Shown piece after piece: positions 1 through 7,281 of a stretch of 64,000 nt of DNA; positions within the stretch are counted from its first letter, which is position 1, and every line of letters begins with the position of its first letter. The position numbers and the translations under genes are program-made. The stretch is taken from contig BPHK01000001.1 of NCBI GenBank assembly GCA_026003495.1, positions 620,001 through 684,000 of the forward strand. The letters are read 5' to 3'. Below the pieces are notes generated by a model that saw nothing but the letters and a program-made list of their open reading frames with translations, searched no databases and was not told where the DNA came from. The DNA comes from Candidatus Kapaibacterium sp. Lineage in GTDB: Bacteria > Bacteroidota > Ignavibacteria > Kapaibacteriales > NICIL-2.

Positions 1-2
1 CA

Positions 3-287
3 AGCTACAGCGCTGAAAGTTCATGTGGCGTCGTTGTCGCTACGCCCCCTGCCGGTAATGCTCCGTCGCTGATCCGTGATGGCGGCAGTATCGAGCTGCT
101 CTTGCCATCGAGCGGCGATTGGCAGCTTGCACTCTATGCAACCAGTGGACAATTGCTCTGGCAAACTCAAATCACAGGCACGCGCGCGCGGTGGGATATG
201 GAACGCCTCCCACCGGGTGCGTACTGGCTCATTGGCACAAGCAGCGACGCGATGATTCGGCTGCCAGTGCCCTGGACAGGGCAGTAA
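3..287 (+). CDS. C-terminal part of a secreted T9SS-cargo protein (5' end outside window)
   Basis: The frame is open from the window edge to a TAA at 285-287, so only the last 94 residues are visible. They carry the layout of a T9SS type A sorting domain: a strand-rich stretch, then 'LYATSGQLLWQ', then 'LPPGAYWL' and a short final strand. In this family the domain directs export across the outer membrane and is removed or anchored there. The function of the missing N-terminal part cannot be judged. The transaldolase gene starts 38 bases after the stop. Confidence 0.75.
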   Translation, partial: SYSAESSCGVVVATPPAGNAPSLIRDGGSIELLLPSSGDWQLALYATSGQLLWQTQITGTRARWDMERLPPGAYWLIGTSSDAMIRLPVPWTGQ

Positions 288-325
288 TTTTGCACGCAGT
301 CCAACACAATCACCATCAGCCTGCC

Positions 326-991
326 ATGCAACTGTTCATTGACTCTGCCAACCGCGATGAGATCCGCACTGCCGCTGGGCTTGGGATTATCGCTGGTGTG
401 ACGACAAATCCGAGTTTGCTCGCAAAAGAAGACCCAACAACGCCGGTCGAGAAGATCATCACGGAGATTCACCAGATCGTCGGCGGCCATATTTCCGTGG
501 AGGTTGTCTCAACCGACACCGACGGGATGATCCGCGAAGCCGAGGAGATTCTCTCCTGGCTGCCGGAGGCAACGATCAAAATCCCGATGATTCCTGCTGG
601 GCTGGCAGCTGTTGCGCGGCTGAGCCAGCAAGAAATTCCAACCAACGTCACGCTTGTGTTCTCGCCTGTGCAAGCGCTCGCTGCTGCAAATGCGGGTGCA
701 ACGTACGTGAGCGTGTTCCTCGGGCGACTCGATGATACCGGACACGACGGAATCAGCGTCCTCGAGGATGTCGCCGAGATATGGGATGTGCAGGGAATCG
801 AAACCCAGATCATCGCAGCATCGGTGCGGCATCCGATGCACATCGTCCGCGCAGCAAAAGCGGGTGCACACGTCGCAACGGTGCCCTACAAAGTGCTCAT
901 GCAATCGCTCAAGCATCCGCTCACGGATGTGGGGTTGGAGGCATTCTTGCGCGATGCGGCAAAACGTCAGGAGCGGCTGGTAACAGTCTGA
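326..991 (+). CDS. tal: Transaldolase / fructose-6-phosphate aldolase family protein
   Basis: The 221-residue product matches the short transaldolase (TalC/FSA/MipB) class, which moves or cleaves dihydroxyacetone units in sugar-phosphate metabolism. Visible hallmarks are 'IDSANRDEI' at the N-terminus, 'GVTTNPSL' around residues 24-31, and 'ATIKIPM', whose Lys85 falls at the Schiff-base position of E. coli FSA. The ATG at 326 is chosen because it begins the conserved 'MQLFIDSA'; the frame stays open further upstream but that part has no homology character. Whether the enzyme is a true transaldolase or an aldolase cannot be settled from sequence. Its stop overlaps the next start (TGATG), so it is co-translated with the thioredoxin-fold gene and rnhA. 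Confidence 0.93.
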   Translation: MQLFIDSANRDEIRTAAGLGIIAGVTTNPSLLAKEDPTTPVEKIITEIHQIVGGHISVEVVSTDTDGMIREAEEILSWLPEATIKIPMIPAGLAAVARLSQQEIPTNVTLVFSPVQALAAANAGATYVSVFLGRLDDTGHDGISVLEDVAEIWDVQGIETQIIAASVRHPMHIVRAAKAGAHVATVPYKVLMQSLKHPLTDVGLEAFLRDAAKRQERLVTV

Positions 992-1482
992 TGAAACTCC
1001 TCCTGCTGCTGACCACCGCATGGTTGCTTGCTTTCGGGCGCAGCGAGGAAATCGTTACGTTTGCGCTCGAAGATCAATGGGGCACACGCTGGGAATCGAG
1101 CCAGCTTGTAGGCAAACCCTACGTACTCATCCTCGCTGATCGTGAGAGCGCAGAGCACGCTTTGCAATGGGGTACTGAACTTGGGCGCCGGCTCGGGAAC
1201 GATGTACTAGTGCTGGGATGTGCAAACTTCGCTGGCGTTCCATTTTTCCTGCGGTGGTATGTGCGGGCGCGTGTTCGCGATCGAGTAACGAGTGCACCGC
1301 TGCTCCTTGATTGGGATGGTACGCTCTTCGAGCGCCTCCGTTGCAACGTTGGTGTGCCAACCGTGCTCGCTGTTGGTAGCGATAGCCGGATTTTCTATCG
1401 GTACGAGGGGCTGCCAGAGCCAGATGTCATCGGGCATGTTGTCGGGAAAATTCGATCATACCGAGCTGAGACTCTGCGATGA
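991..1482 (+). CDS. Exported thioredoxin-fold protein lacking a CXXC motif
   Basis: The product is 163 residues long. It starts with a hydrophobic signal-like segment ('MKLLLLLTTAWLLAF') followed by a thioredoxin/peroxiredoxin-like pattern: 'GKPYVLILAD' as the central strand, a helix, 'NDVLVLGCANF', and 'NVGVPTVLAV', which resembles the cis-proline loop. The usual CXXC pair after the first strand is absent ('DRESAEHALQ'), so classical dithiol redox activity is unlikely. The start is the ATG overlapping the transaldolase stop by one base, and its own stop overlaps the rnhA start by four bases. Role unknown; envelope location is inferred from the signal segment only. Confidence 0.75.
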   Translation: MKLLLLLTTAWLLAFGRSEEIVTFALEDQWGTRWESSQLVGKPYVLILADRESAEHALQWGTELGRRLGNDVLVLGCANFAGVPFFLRWYVRARVRDRVTSAPLLLDWDGTLFERLRCNVGVPTVLAVGSDSRIFYRYEGLPEPDVIGHVVGKIRSYRAETLR

Positions 1483-2132
1483 GCGACTACGATTACCTTG
1501 TGTACACTGACGGTGCATGTATTGGCAATCCCGGACCTGGTGGGTGGGCTGCAATTATTCGTGGCCGTGACGGTAGCGAGCGTATCCTTGCGGGCAATGC
1601 TGTGCGCACGACGAACAATCGCATGGAGCTAATCGCAGCACTCGAAGCGCTCCGAACCCTTCCAGAGGGAGCGCGGGTGCTCCTTCGCACCGATTCGCGT
1701 CACCTTGCCGATGCAATCGAAAAGGGCTGGGCGGAACGCTGGCGTGCGCATGGTTGGAAGCGCAATCGCCGTGAGCGCGCGGAAAATAGTGACCTCTGGG
1801 AGCAGCTCTTGACTGAGCTCGAACGCCGAAGTGTACGGATCGAGTGGGTTCGTTCCCACAACGGCGATCCGCTCAACGAACGCTGTGACGCGATTGCCCG
1901 CCAGGAAGCAGAGCATGCAACTGGTGTTGATGCAGGATATGAATCAGCCATAGCTCATCGACAGGAGCTCCTTGGTTCCACCGAACCTTCTCGCACCCAG
2001 CACGCAGTGATCGAGTGCCGAACTGAAGCCGGTGGGACGATCGTGATTACCGATGGAACAAGCAGCCTTCGGCTCGAACGCCAGCAGATTCCTGAGCTGA
2101 TCTCGAGGCTCACAAAGCTTTTAGTCTCGTGA
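1479..2132 (+). CDS. rnhA: Ribonuclease HI with a C-terminal extension
   Basis: RNase HI cuts the RNA strand of RNA-DNA hybrids during replication and repair. The catalytic set is complete: Asp11 in 'YTDGAC', Glu50 in 'NRMEL', Asp72 in 'RTDSR', His127 in 'RSHNGD' and Asp137 in 'ERCDAIA'. The basic handle region 'RWRAHGWKRNRRER' (about 87-100) is also present. The enzyme domain ends near residue 145, whereas the protein runs to 217; the extra 70 residues hold a strand-rich segment ('GGTIVITDGTSSLRL') and a short helix of unknown role. The start overlaps the upstream stop (ATGA), and the stop overlaps the next start (TGATG). Confidence 0.95.
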   Translation: MSDYDYLVYTDGACIGNPGPGGWAAIIRGRDGSERILAGNAVRTTNNRMELIAALEALRTLPEGARVLLRTDSRHLADAIEKGWAERWRAHGWKRNRRERAENSDLWEQLLTELERRSVRIEWVRSHNGDPLNERCDAIARQEAEHATGVDAGYESAIAHRQELLGSTEPSRTQHAVIECRTEAGGTIVITDGTSSLRLERQQIPELISRLTKLLVS

Positions 2133-2878
2133 TGCGGTGGATGGTTGGACTGCTTCCTGCTATCGTTTGGGCGCAGGTAGAGATCACCATCCCTGATACA
2201 CTGCCGTCGCAGTTGCTGCGCTGGCAAGGTATTCAAGGGGATGTTCTTCTTCGGACACGTGGTGCAGTGCGTATTCTTGTCTGCTTGGAGCCATTGCAGA
2301 TGGATACGCTCTGCACACCGTTCGCACGCCAACCAATTACACTGATCGCTGATTCACTTCGCCTACCGTTCGCTACGCTCATTGGGGAGCTTCTCGCTTC
2401 CGCGGAGCCGTTTCCCTATCGGAGTTCTCTGCCACAGGGTCAGTGCCGGATCTGTGTTCGCGTAGTAGATGCGAACGACTCATCAAGGGAGGTTGCGCCG
2501 GTGCGCTGCCGGACGGTATGGATTCGCGGCGTTCCGCATGTTGAGGCAACCGGAGCTACAGGTACAGTCAGGGCGAGCGATACTGCACTGCTGCATTTTC
2601 AGTGGACGATCGAAGCGCCAGCAGGTGCGGAGGGAATTGAGTGGGAGCTTCGCATCGCGCCGCGCCGCCTGGGGCAATCGGCGTGGTACGCGCTGATGGT
2701 GAATGCACCGATCGTTCAGTGTACACGTGATTCTGGTAGCCAGACAGCATGGGAATGCTCGCTACATGCAAAGGTATTTGCGCCGAAGACGCGATACGTC
2801 TGGGGAATTTTCACGCGCAGTGCAGGTGAAGCATGGGAGCTGGTTTCTCCGGTGCGGGAATTCGTTGTTGAGCAGTAG
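2132..2878 (+). CDS. Secreted protein of unknown function with a fibronectin-like C-terminal half
   Basis: The 248-residue product begins with a short signal peptide ('MRWMVGLLPAIVWAQ'), so it is probably exported. The second half (roughly 130-248) alternates beta strands and ends 'TRYVWGIFTRSAGEAWELVSPVREFVV', the style of a fibronectin type III-like fold. No catalytic motif is visible and I do not recognise a family. ATG 2132 is preferred over GTG 2129 because it gives the same TGATG coupling seen at neighbouring junctions. It is the last gene of the transaldolase-rnhA run. Confidence 0.65.
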   Translation: MRWMVGLLPAIVWAQVEITIPDTLPSQLLRWQGIQGDVLLRTRGAVRILVCLEPLQMDTLCTPFARQPITLIADSLRLPFATLIGELLASAEPFPYRSSLPQGQCRICVRVVDANDSSREVAPVRCRTVWIRGVPHVEATGATGTVRASDTALLHFQWTIEAPAGAEGIEWELRIAPRRLGQSAWYALMVNAPIVQCTRDSGSQTAWECSLHAKVFAPKTRYVWGIFTRSAGEAWELVSPVREFVVEQ

Positions 2879-3212
2879 GCTGTCTGCCGCCGCCTTGAAA
2901 AAATCATTTGGTTTGTAAACATTTCTGCATTATTTTAGGGTGGAAATCGGACACGGGCAGTACGCCGATGCTCACCATGTTGGACAACCTGTTTTGGGAT
3001 GCACGTGCACTGCGTCTGGCAACGCAGCCTGGGGAACGCGTGCCACTCTGCTGCTTCGCCGCTGAGAAGCTGACACACACACACACACCATTCCACGCCG
3101 GCTGCTGTTCGATGAAGAGCGCCCACCGCCATGTGGAACATGAGATCGCTTGTGTCGGGATGGAGGAGAACAATGCTCTTTTCATGTTCCACTACCTGTG
3201 AAGGAAATACCT
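2879..3212. other. 334-bp intergenic stretch with no convincing gene
   Basis: The stretch lies between the end of the rnhA operon and the cysteine-rich protein. Both strands are open for about 90 codons, but the conceptual products have no signal, repeat or family character. The only distinct features are a short CA tract (3073-3088) and an AAGGAAAT ribosome binding site just before the next gene. I could not identify a TAnnTTTG promoter in the right place. Confidence 0.5.
3073..3088. repeat. (AC)8 dinucleotide tract
   Basis: Eight uninterrupted AC units lie in the intergenic region, about 125 bases before the start of the cysteine-rich secreted protein. Such tracts can change length by slippage; whether this one affects expression is unknown. 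Confidence 0.9.
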
Positions 3213-3950
3213 ATGAAAGCTATCATCAATTGTTGGTTGATCACGGGTGCGCTATTCTGCACAATGTTGTCCGGTCTGAAAGCGCAACCGTGCCCGCCTC
3301 AAGGAGACTGCGATACAGCACAATGGCAGGGACCGATCGGTACAGCATTCAAAATTGCTGCGCCCTCGTGTTCTCTTCAGGTCAACATGATGTATCGCAT
3401 CTGCAATGGCGTGGTTGAATTTTACGAGGTCTCTCGTGAGTTGATCGGCATTTGTGAAGCATTCGAGAAACGCAGTGTGTTCCATTTCGATTTCGACGCA
3501 GCAGCAGAAATGGCTGTGCAGGCAGGTCTTCAGAATATCTGGGAATGGATTGTTCAAAGGGGTTTCTACTCCGGATCAGTACCTCCCTGTTCGACTGGTT
3601 GGGGTACGCCACGAGCCCATTACTACACACGACGTTGTGGAGTTTGGGTGTACTGCGAGTATGCTGTTGACGAATCGGTGGAGAAATGGTGCCAACAGGG
3701 ATTCGATCCACCCTTCCCTGAGTTTCGAGGTCCCGATGGCAAACTACGTGTGCGCTCGTACAAATGGCAGGACTGCGGAACCACATGCTGCAAGCGGGTC
3801 TTCGAATACTGCATCGAGACATTTCCCCAATTCGGGGATCAGGTCATACGTGCACGTCAGATCAGCAAGCAGCGAATTTATCCCTGCAGCCTGCAAGAGT
3901 CGAAGTACGGCACAGGTCCCAATTCGGCTCAGTGTGAGGACGGTTGTTGA
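3213..3950 (+). CDS. Cysteine-rich secreted protein, unknown function
   Basis: The 245-residue product starts with a clear signal peptide ('MKAIINCWLITGALFCTML...KAQ'), preceded by AAGGAAAT at 3201-3208, which fixes the start. The mature part holds about 17 cysteines, including pairs such as 'GTTCCKR' and clusters in 'PCPPQGDCD' and 'SAQCEDGC', which suggests disulfide bonding outside the cytoplasm. It lacks a T9SS sorting domain. It lies 19 bases upstream of a T9SS cargo gene with its own ribosome binding site, so the two are probably co-expressed. No family recognised. Confidence 0.7.
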   Translation: MKAIINCWLITGALFCTMLSGLKAQPCPPQGDCDTAQWQGPIGTAFKIAAPSCSLQVNMMYRICNGVVEFYEVSRELIGICEAFEKRSVFHFDFDAAAEMAVQAGLQNIWEWIVQRGFYSGSVPPCSTGWGTPRAHYYTRRCGVWVYCEYAVDESVEKWCQQGFDPPFPEFRGPDGKLRVRSYKWQDCGTTCCKRVFEYCIETFPQFGDQVIRARQISKQRIYPCSLQESKYGTGPNSAQCEDGC

Positions 3951-3969
3951 ACTATTAACGGAGGTACTT

Positions 3970-5439
3970 ATGAGACACGTTTTTTCTGTGATCGCTCTGC
4001 TGATCGGCGCTGCGTGGGTGCTCGAAGCACAAACTGCCTGGCGGGTAACCCAGCTTTTCGACAAACCTGCCGGTCGTGTTTGTCTGCGCAATGGTCAGCT
4101 TTATGCTGTCCAAAGCGGTAGCCTCTACCGCCTCCCGCGGTGGGGTATGATGAATGTACTTCATTCGGTTCACGTGTGGGATGGGCAGCAATGGAACCCG
4201 ATCGGGTTGCCGCAGTACGGCTACCCTGCGGATACACTCGACCAACCGATCTTCAGTCACTATAGCTTTTGGGCGCCGATCGAGACGGATCACGAAGGCA
4301 ATATCTACGTTGCCGGTCGTACAATCCGTGACGCAGAGTCTCGCGTGGCAGAGTCTCGCGTGATGGTGTTCCGTGTTGCCGAGCAGCAGTGGCATACTTA
4401 CCGCTACGTTCCAAGCCCGTTGACGCCGTTCGAAGACTCGCTCCGGATGACACGGAAGTTTCTCTGGTTCGGAGTGGATGGTAGCGGGAGAGTCTATGTG
4501 ACCGCCGACTCCTACCTCTTTTCGTGGATTGATACACTCAACAACTCCGTGAGGATTACCCAGAGGTTCACAGAACTCTTCCGCGTCGGTCGTTCGGGGC
4601 TGGAGTTGATCAGTCGTTGGACGTTATTCGGAGATAACGCCGAGGAAGCTACGCCCTTCGTTCCCGATGGGCAGGGTGGGTTGTATTTCTGCACCGGAGT
4701 AGTGCTCGTCCATGTCGCTGCAGATGGAACGATCGAGCATCGGCGGTTTACCTTTACGCCGCCGATAGATTTCGACCGATCAGCGCGGATATTGACGCGT
4801 GGCGCCGATGGGCAGTTGTATCTTTTAGCTTACATCGGGACAGGCCGTATGACTGTCGCCCGGCTCGATCTACAGCAAAACGCTCTTACCTATCTACCGC
4901 CGGTTTTCAAACTCTACAACACAGTCGAAGATCCGAATATGATGATCACACTCAGAGGTATTGGTCTGGGTCTGTGGACGAACGGTACGCGAGCGCTCGT
5001 CAGTAAGGGCGGTTTCGATGTATTCGAGTTTACTTTCGGCGATACTGCAACGTCGTCGGTTCGGACGTTATCGCTCGGAGGTCCGACGAATTTTCACGAG
5101 GTGTACTGGCTCGACTCCAATCGGTGTTTGGTCGGTTGTTCACATGGATTGTTTGCGATCGAGCGAACGGTGGTATCGGTCGAAGACGAGCCGAAGGAAT
5201 CGCTGACGGTCGCTCCCCATCCTGTCAAGCGTGGCGAGGATGCGCTGCTATTGGGGACGATACCGGAGAACTGTCAGCTCGACATCGTCGATGGGCTTGG
5301 GCGGACAGTGAGCACCACTGCGTTCAATGGTGGATTGCCAGTCGTTCCGACGGCAGGCTTGAGTGCGGGAGTGTACACGCTTCGTCTGCAGGGGCGGGGC
5401 GGTGACGTTCGGACGGTGCGACTTGTGGTAGTTGATTGA
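3970..5439 (+). CDS. Secreted protein with T9SS type A sorting domain
   Basis: The 489-residue product starts with a signal peptide ('MRHVFSVIALLIGAAWVLEAQ') behind an ACGGAGG ribosome binding site. Most of the chain is made of strand-rich segments with recurring 'DGQGGLYFCTG' / 'GSGRVYVTA' / 'EGNIYVAGR' motifs, typical of beta-propeller-like repeats. The last 80 residues are a T9SS sorting domain: 'LTVAPHPVKRG', 'LDIVDGLGRTV', 'LSAGVYTLRL', ending 'VRLVVVD'. It is therefore expected at the cell surface or in the medium. The T9SS machinery is not in this window. What the propeller binds is unknown. Confidence 0.8.
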   Translation: MRHVFSVIALLIGAAWVLEAQTAWRVTQLFDKPAGRVCLRNGQLYAVQSGSLYRLPRWGMMNVLHSVHVWDGQQWNPIGLPQYGYPADTLDQPIFSHYSFWAPIETDHEGNIYVAGRTIRDAESRVAESRVMVFRVAEQQWHTYRYVPSPLTPFEDSLRMTRKFLWFGVDGSGRVYVTADSYLFSWIDTLNNSVRITQRFTELFRVGRSGLELISRWTLFGDNAEEATPFVPDGQGGLYFCTGVVLVHVAADGTIEHRRFTFTPPIDFDRSARILTRGADGQLYLLAYIGTGRMTVARLDLQQNALTYLPPVFKLYNTVEDPNMMITLRGIGLGLWTNGTRALVSKGGFDVFEFTFGDTATSSVRTLSLGGPTNFHEVYWLDSNRCLVGCSHGLFAIERTVVSVEDEPKESLTVAPHPVKRGEDALLLGTIPENCQLDIVDGLGRTVSTTAFNGGLPVVPTAGLSAGVYTLRLQGRGGDVRTVRLVVVD

Positions 5440-5565
5440 GCGCTGTCTGTTGCGTAGTGTTGTCGGGGGCGGCTGGCTGTTCGGTCGTCCCTGACCCATT
5501 TCTAGTGGTCATGGCAGCGGCGATGTGCCTGTACGTTGGGTTGTGCTCGGCATATCCCCTTTCCC

Positions 5566-5739
5566 GTCATGCCGAACGTGTTTCGGCATCTTGTGCAGTG
5601 AGACCCTGAACCAAGTTCAGGATGACGGTGTGTGTTCAGGGTGACGTGCGTTTGGGGAATGCGCAACCCCCTGTCATGCCGAACTTGTTTCGGCATCTGA
5701 TTGCACTGCTGTTTGTCGTGCCGAACGCGTTTCGGCATC
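5566..5739. repeat. REP-like palindrome family A, three copies
   Basis: Three 25-bp copies lie at 5566-5590, 5673-5697 and 5715-5739. Each is a near-perfect inverted repeat built from half-sites like 'ATGCCGAAC' and 'GTTTCGGCAT'. Copies 1 and 3 are each followed by the identical 11-base spacer TTGTGCAGTGA and then by a family B palindrome, giving a duplicated composite unit of 61 bp. The location, between gene 3' ends, is typical of REP elements. Confidence 0.85.
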
Positions 5740-5892
5740 TTGTGCAGTGAGACCCTGAACCAAGTTCAGGGTGACAGAGGGCAAGAAAAGACCCTGAACC
5801 AAGTTCAGGGTGACAGAGGGCAAGAAAAGACCCTGAAACAAGTTCAGGGTGACAGGGGACAAGAAAAGACCTTGAACCGAGTTCAGGGTGAC
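5602..5892. repeat. REP-like palindrome family B, including a 39-bp tandem array
   Basis: Copies of a 25-bp inverted repeat with arms 'GACCCTGAAC' and 'GTTCAGGGTGAC' start at 5602 (imperfect), 5751, 5790, 5829 and 5868. The last four are spaced exactly 39 bases apart, separated by a linker of the form AGAGGGCAAGAAAA. Array copies differ by single bases (for example AACCAAG, AAACAAG, AACCGAG). A partial copy lies at 5634-5645. Confidence 0.9.
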
Positions 5893-5930
5893 GGTGGAGG
5901 AGGGAGGAGCCAAACCGAGTTCAGCATCGG

Positions 5931-6145
5931 CTATCGCTTCTGCATCAGCGCTTCGATCTGGTCGGGATGGCGAGCCAGTCGAGCCGATAAGTTCACCGGA
6001 CCGCTCTCGGTGACGAGCACATCGTCTTCGATGCGAATGCCGATATTCCACCAGCGCTCCGGACATGGACTGCCGGGAGGAATGTAAATCCCCGGCTCGA
6101 CGGTGATGACCGTTCCTGCACGGAGCGGACCGTACTGTGAACTAT
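5931..6145 (-). pseudogene. pepP: Xaa-Pro aminopeptidase, C-terminal remnant
   Basis: On the minus strand about 70 codons read as the end of an M24-family aminopeptidase P: 'GTVITVEPGIYI', 'NIGIRIEDDVLVTE', 'NLSARLARHPDQIEALM'. In this family the glutamates of 'TVEPG' and 'RIEDD' bind the two metal ions. The remaining 350 or so residues are missing: upstream of 'SSQYGPLRAG' the homology stops abruptly near 6145 and AT-richer, phage-like sequence begins. No start codon of its own is convincing, so the fragment is not expected to make an enzyme. Confidence 0.85.
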
Positions 6146-6263
6146 CCAATTATTTTCCAGCGCTATTCTCCAATTATGCTAATCCTGCGTATGCCGTTCA
6201 TTTTATTTTCATTATCGCGTCTGCCAGGATGACATAGCATCATGCTCGCCAATTAGCGCGAAA

Positions 6264-6704
6264 CTAATCACTCTCGCGCACCATAGGAAGACCAATCGTC
6301 AAGATAAGACGCCCCCCAATCGAATAACCGACGATCTGATATAGCGGTCCTGATGGGCTATCGAGCAAGCCATTATCCCCAAGATAATGCCAGCCGTCGG
6401 CGATATCTGATTGCCATGTGATACTGCCTCCAACTCGTAGCATGACCTGCTCATCCGCCGCAGCAGACGTTATCGCTATTGCATGCGCAGGGATAGTGTC
6501 CGCAGATGATGCACGTATATATCTGCCGTCTGCTGCTCGTGATACAAGCATATATGCATTGATCGCCTCACCGGCTATGCCGACAATGACATCAGGATCG
6601 CCGCCGCTCGAGGTCGCAACACTGCCGCCACGACGACCCCGGAGATGGGGAGGCAACTGGTATTCGAATATCGCTGAGGGTCTCAAAATCTCACTGGACG
6701 GCAT
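6264..6704 (-). CDS. Phage virion-structural-like protein (fibre/decoration type)
   Basis: The 146-residue product has the pattern found at the C-terminus of many phage head-decoration and fibre proteins: 'VGIAGEAINAYMLVSRAADGRYIRA', 'IPAHAIAITS', 'WHYLGDNGLLDS', 'YQIVGYSIGGRLILTIG'. The start ATG at 6704 has a GAGG ribosome binding site eight bases upstream and overlaps the end of the preceding gene by 14 bases, so the pair looks like a piece of a phage late operon. Exact role unknown; the family call rests on motif style, not on a search. Confidence 0.55.
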   Translation of the reverse strand: MPSSEILRPSAIFEYQLPPHLRGRRGGSVATSSGGDPDVIVGIAGEAINAYMLVSRAADGRYIRASSADTIPAHAIAITSAAADEQVMLRVGGSITWQSDIADGWHYLGDNGLLDSPSGPLYQIVGYSIGGRLILTIGLPMVRESD

Positions 6705-7251
6705 AATAGGTACCTCGTACTTGTTCCGCTGCAAAATCAATCTCTATCGAGAGAGGGACATGCATGATGGAGTCAATCTGCAATGCACGTCCCATTATCA
6801 ACTGTGCGTGATCGATGATCGGTTGATTATAGGGGAGCTCGACATCAATCGTGCGTTGGTGGTCGCTCCCAAATAATGCGACCAGCAGCTTCGCCGCCCA
6901 ACGACCGTATGTGCTGATTGATTGACACTTCAAACACTTCTCCGTTGGTCGCTCCGGCGGCAATTCAGACCAGTCCATATATGCGGGAGCGATGTAATCT
7001 TCGGAATCGAGGTTTAGCTGCTGGCTTATAAGCCAACGCACGTATTCATGACAGCGGTAAAATTCATTGGCGTCGTAATAATAGAGCCCACTTGTCCTCA
7101 CACGGCGGGCAATCCATCGCGAACTATCGCGCCGATCATAATAGACCCCAAGCGGCACGTTAGACCATACGTTAGTCACGTTATACGAGTTGTCCGACCG
7201 CACGCTCTGCTTTACTTCCTCCCACCGATCGATTTCCTCGAACTCATTCAT
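6691..7251 (-). CDS. Phage-like protein, probably the C-terminal part of a tail/baseplate-type protein
   Basis: The 186-residue product ends with 'RTIDVELPYNQPIID' and 'SIEIDFAAEQVRGTYYA', a pattern I associate with the ends of phage hub or tail proteins. Its beginning is uncertain: ATG 7251 is the first in-frame methionine with native character, and the junction with the Ig-repeat gene lies just beyond, so the gene is likely truncated at its 5' end. Cysteine pair 'EKCLKCQS' sits in mid-protein. No enzyme motif. Confidence 0.5.
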   Translation of the reverse strand: MNEFEEIDRWEEVKQSVRSDNSYNVTNVWSNVPLGVYYDRRDSSRWIARRVRTSGLYYYDANEFYRCHEYVRWLISQQLNLDSEDYIAPAYMDWSELPPERPTEKCLKCQSISTYGRWAAKLLVALFGSDHQRTIDVELPYNQPIIDHAQLIMGRALQIDSIMHVPLSIEIDFAAEQVRGTYYAVQ

Positions 7252-7281
7252 CGTGTATTTTTCTGGCGAGGATACTTGCAC

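Larger units (their letters stand above)
5440..5930. other. Repeat-rich region between two convergent gene ends
   Basis: Some 490 bases separate the end of the T9SS cargo gene from the remnant of pepP. They contain two palindromic repeat families (listed separately) and no credible gene. Short reading frames across the repeats stay open only because the 39-bp unit equals 13 codons; their products are repetitive by construction. Confidence 0.8.
6146..7270 (-). mobile_element. Phage-like fragment inserted or joined between two truncated genes
   Basis: The segment is visibly more AT-rich than its flanks and carries two overlapping minus-strand genes of phage structural character. Three genes lose their 5' parts at its edges: pepP on the left, an Ig-repeat protein on the right, and apparently the first phage gene itself. 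No integrase, transposase, terminal inverted repeat or target-site duplication is visible. Boundaries are approximate (left about 6146, right between 7252 and 7282). Confidence 0.6.

Noticed and set aside
119-325. Longer transaldolase starting at ATG 119
   Set aside because: The added residues overlap the T9SS-domain gene in another frame and are not conserved in character. The family begins at ATG 326.
2904-3201. Overlapping open frames of about 90 codons on both strands
   Set aside because: Both products lack domains and ribosome sites, and one consists partly of the translated CA tract. Treated as intergenic.
5566-5892. Possible CRISPR array
   Set aside because: The units are palindromic, and the linkers between the 39-bp copies are nearly identical instead of unique. 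No cas genes are nearby.
5701-6087. 128-codon open frame across the repeats with a 13-residue repeat in its product
   Set aside because: The repeat unit is 39 bases, so any frame stays open through it. The conceptual protein continues antisense into the pepP remnant and has no signal or family character.
7048-7281. N-terminal extension of the Ig-repeat protein from ATG 7048
   Set aside because: This part is antisense to the phage-like gene, has no signal peptide or repeat, and the homology begins only at about 7282.
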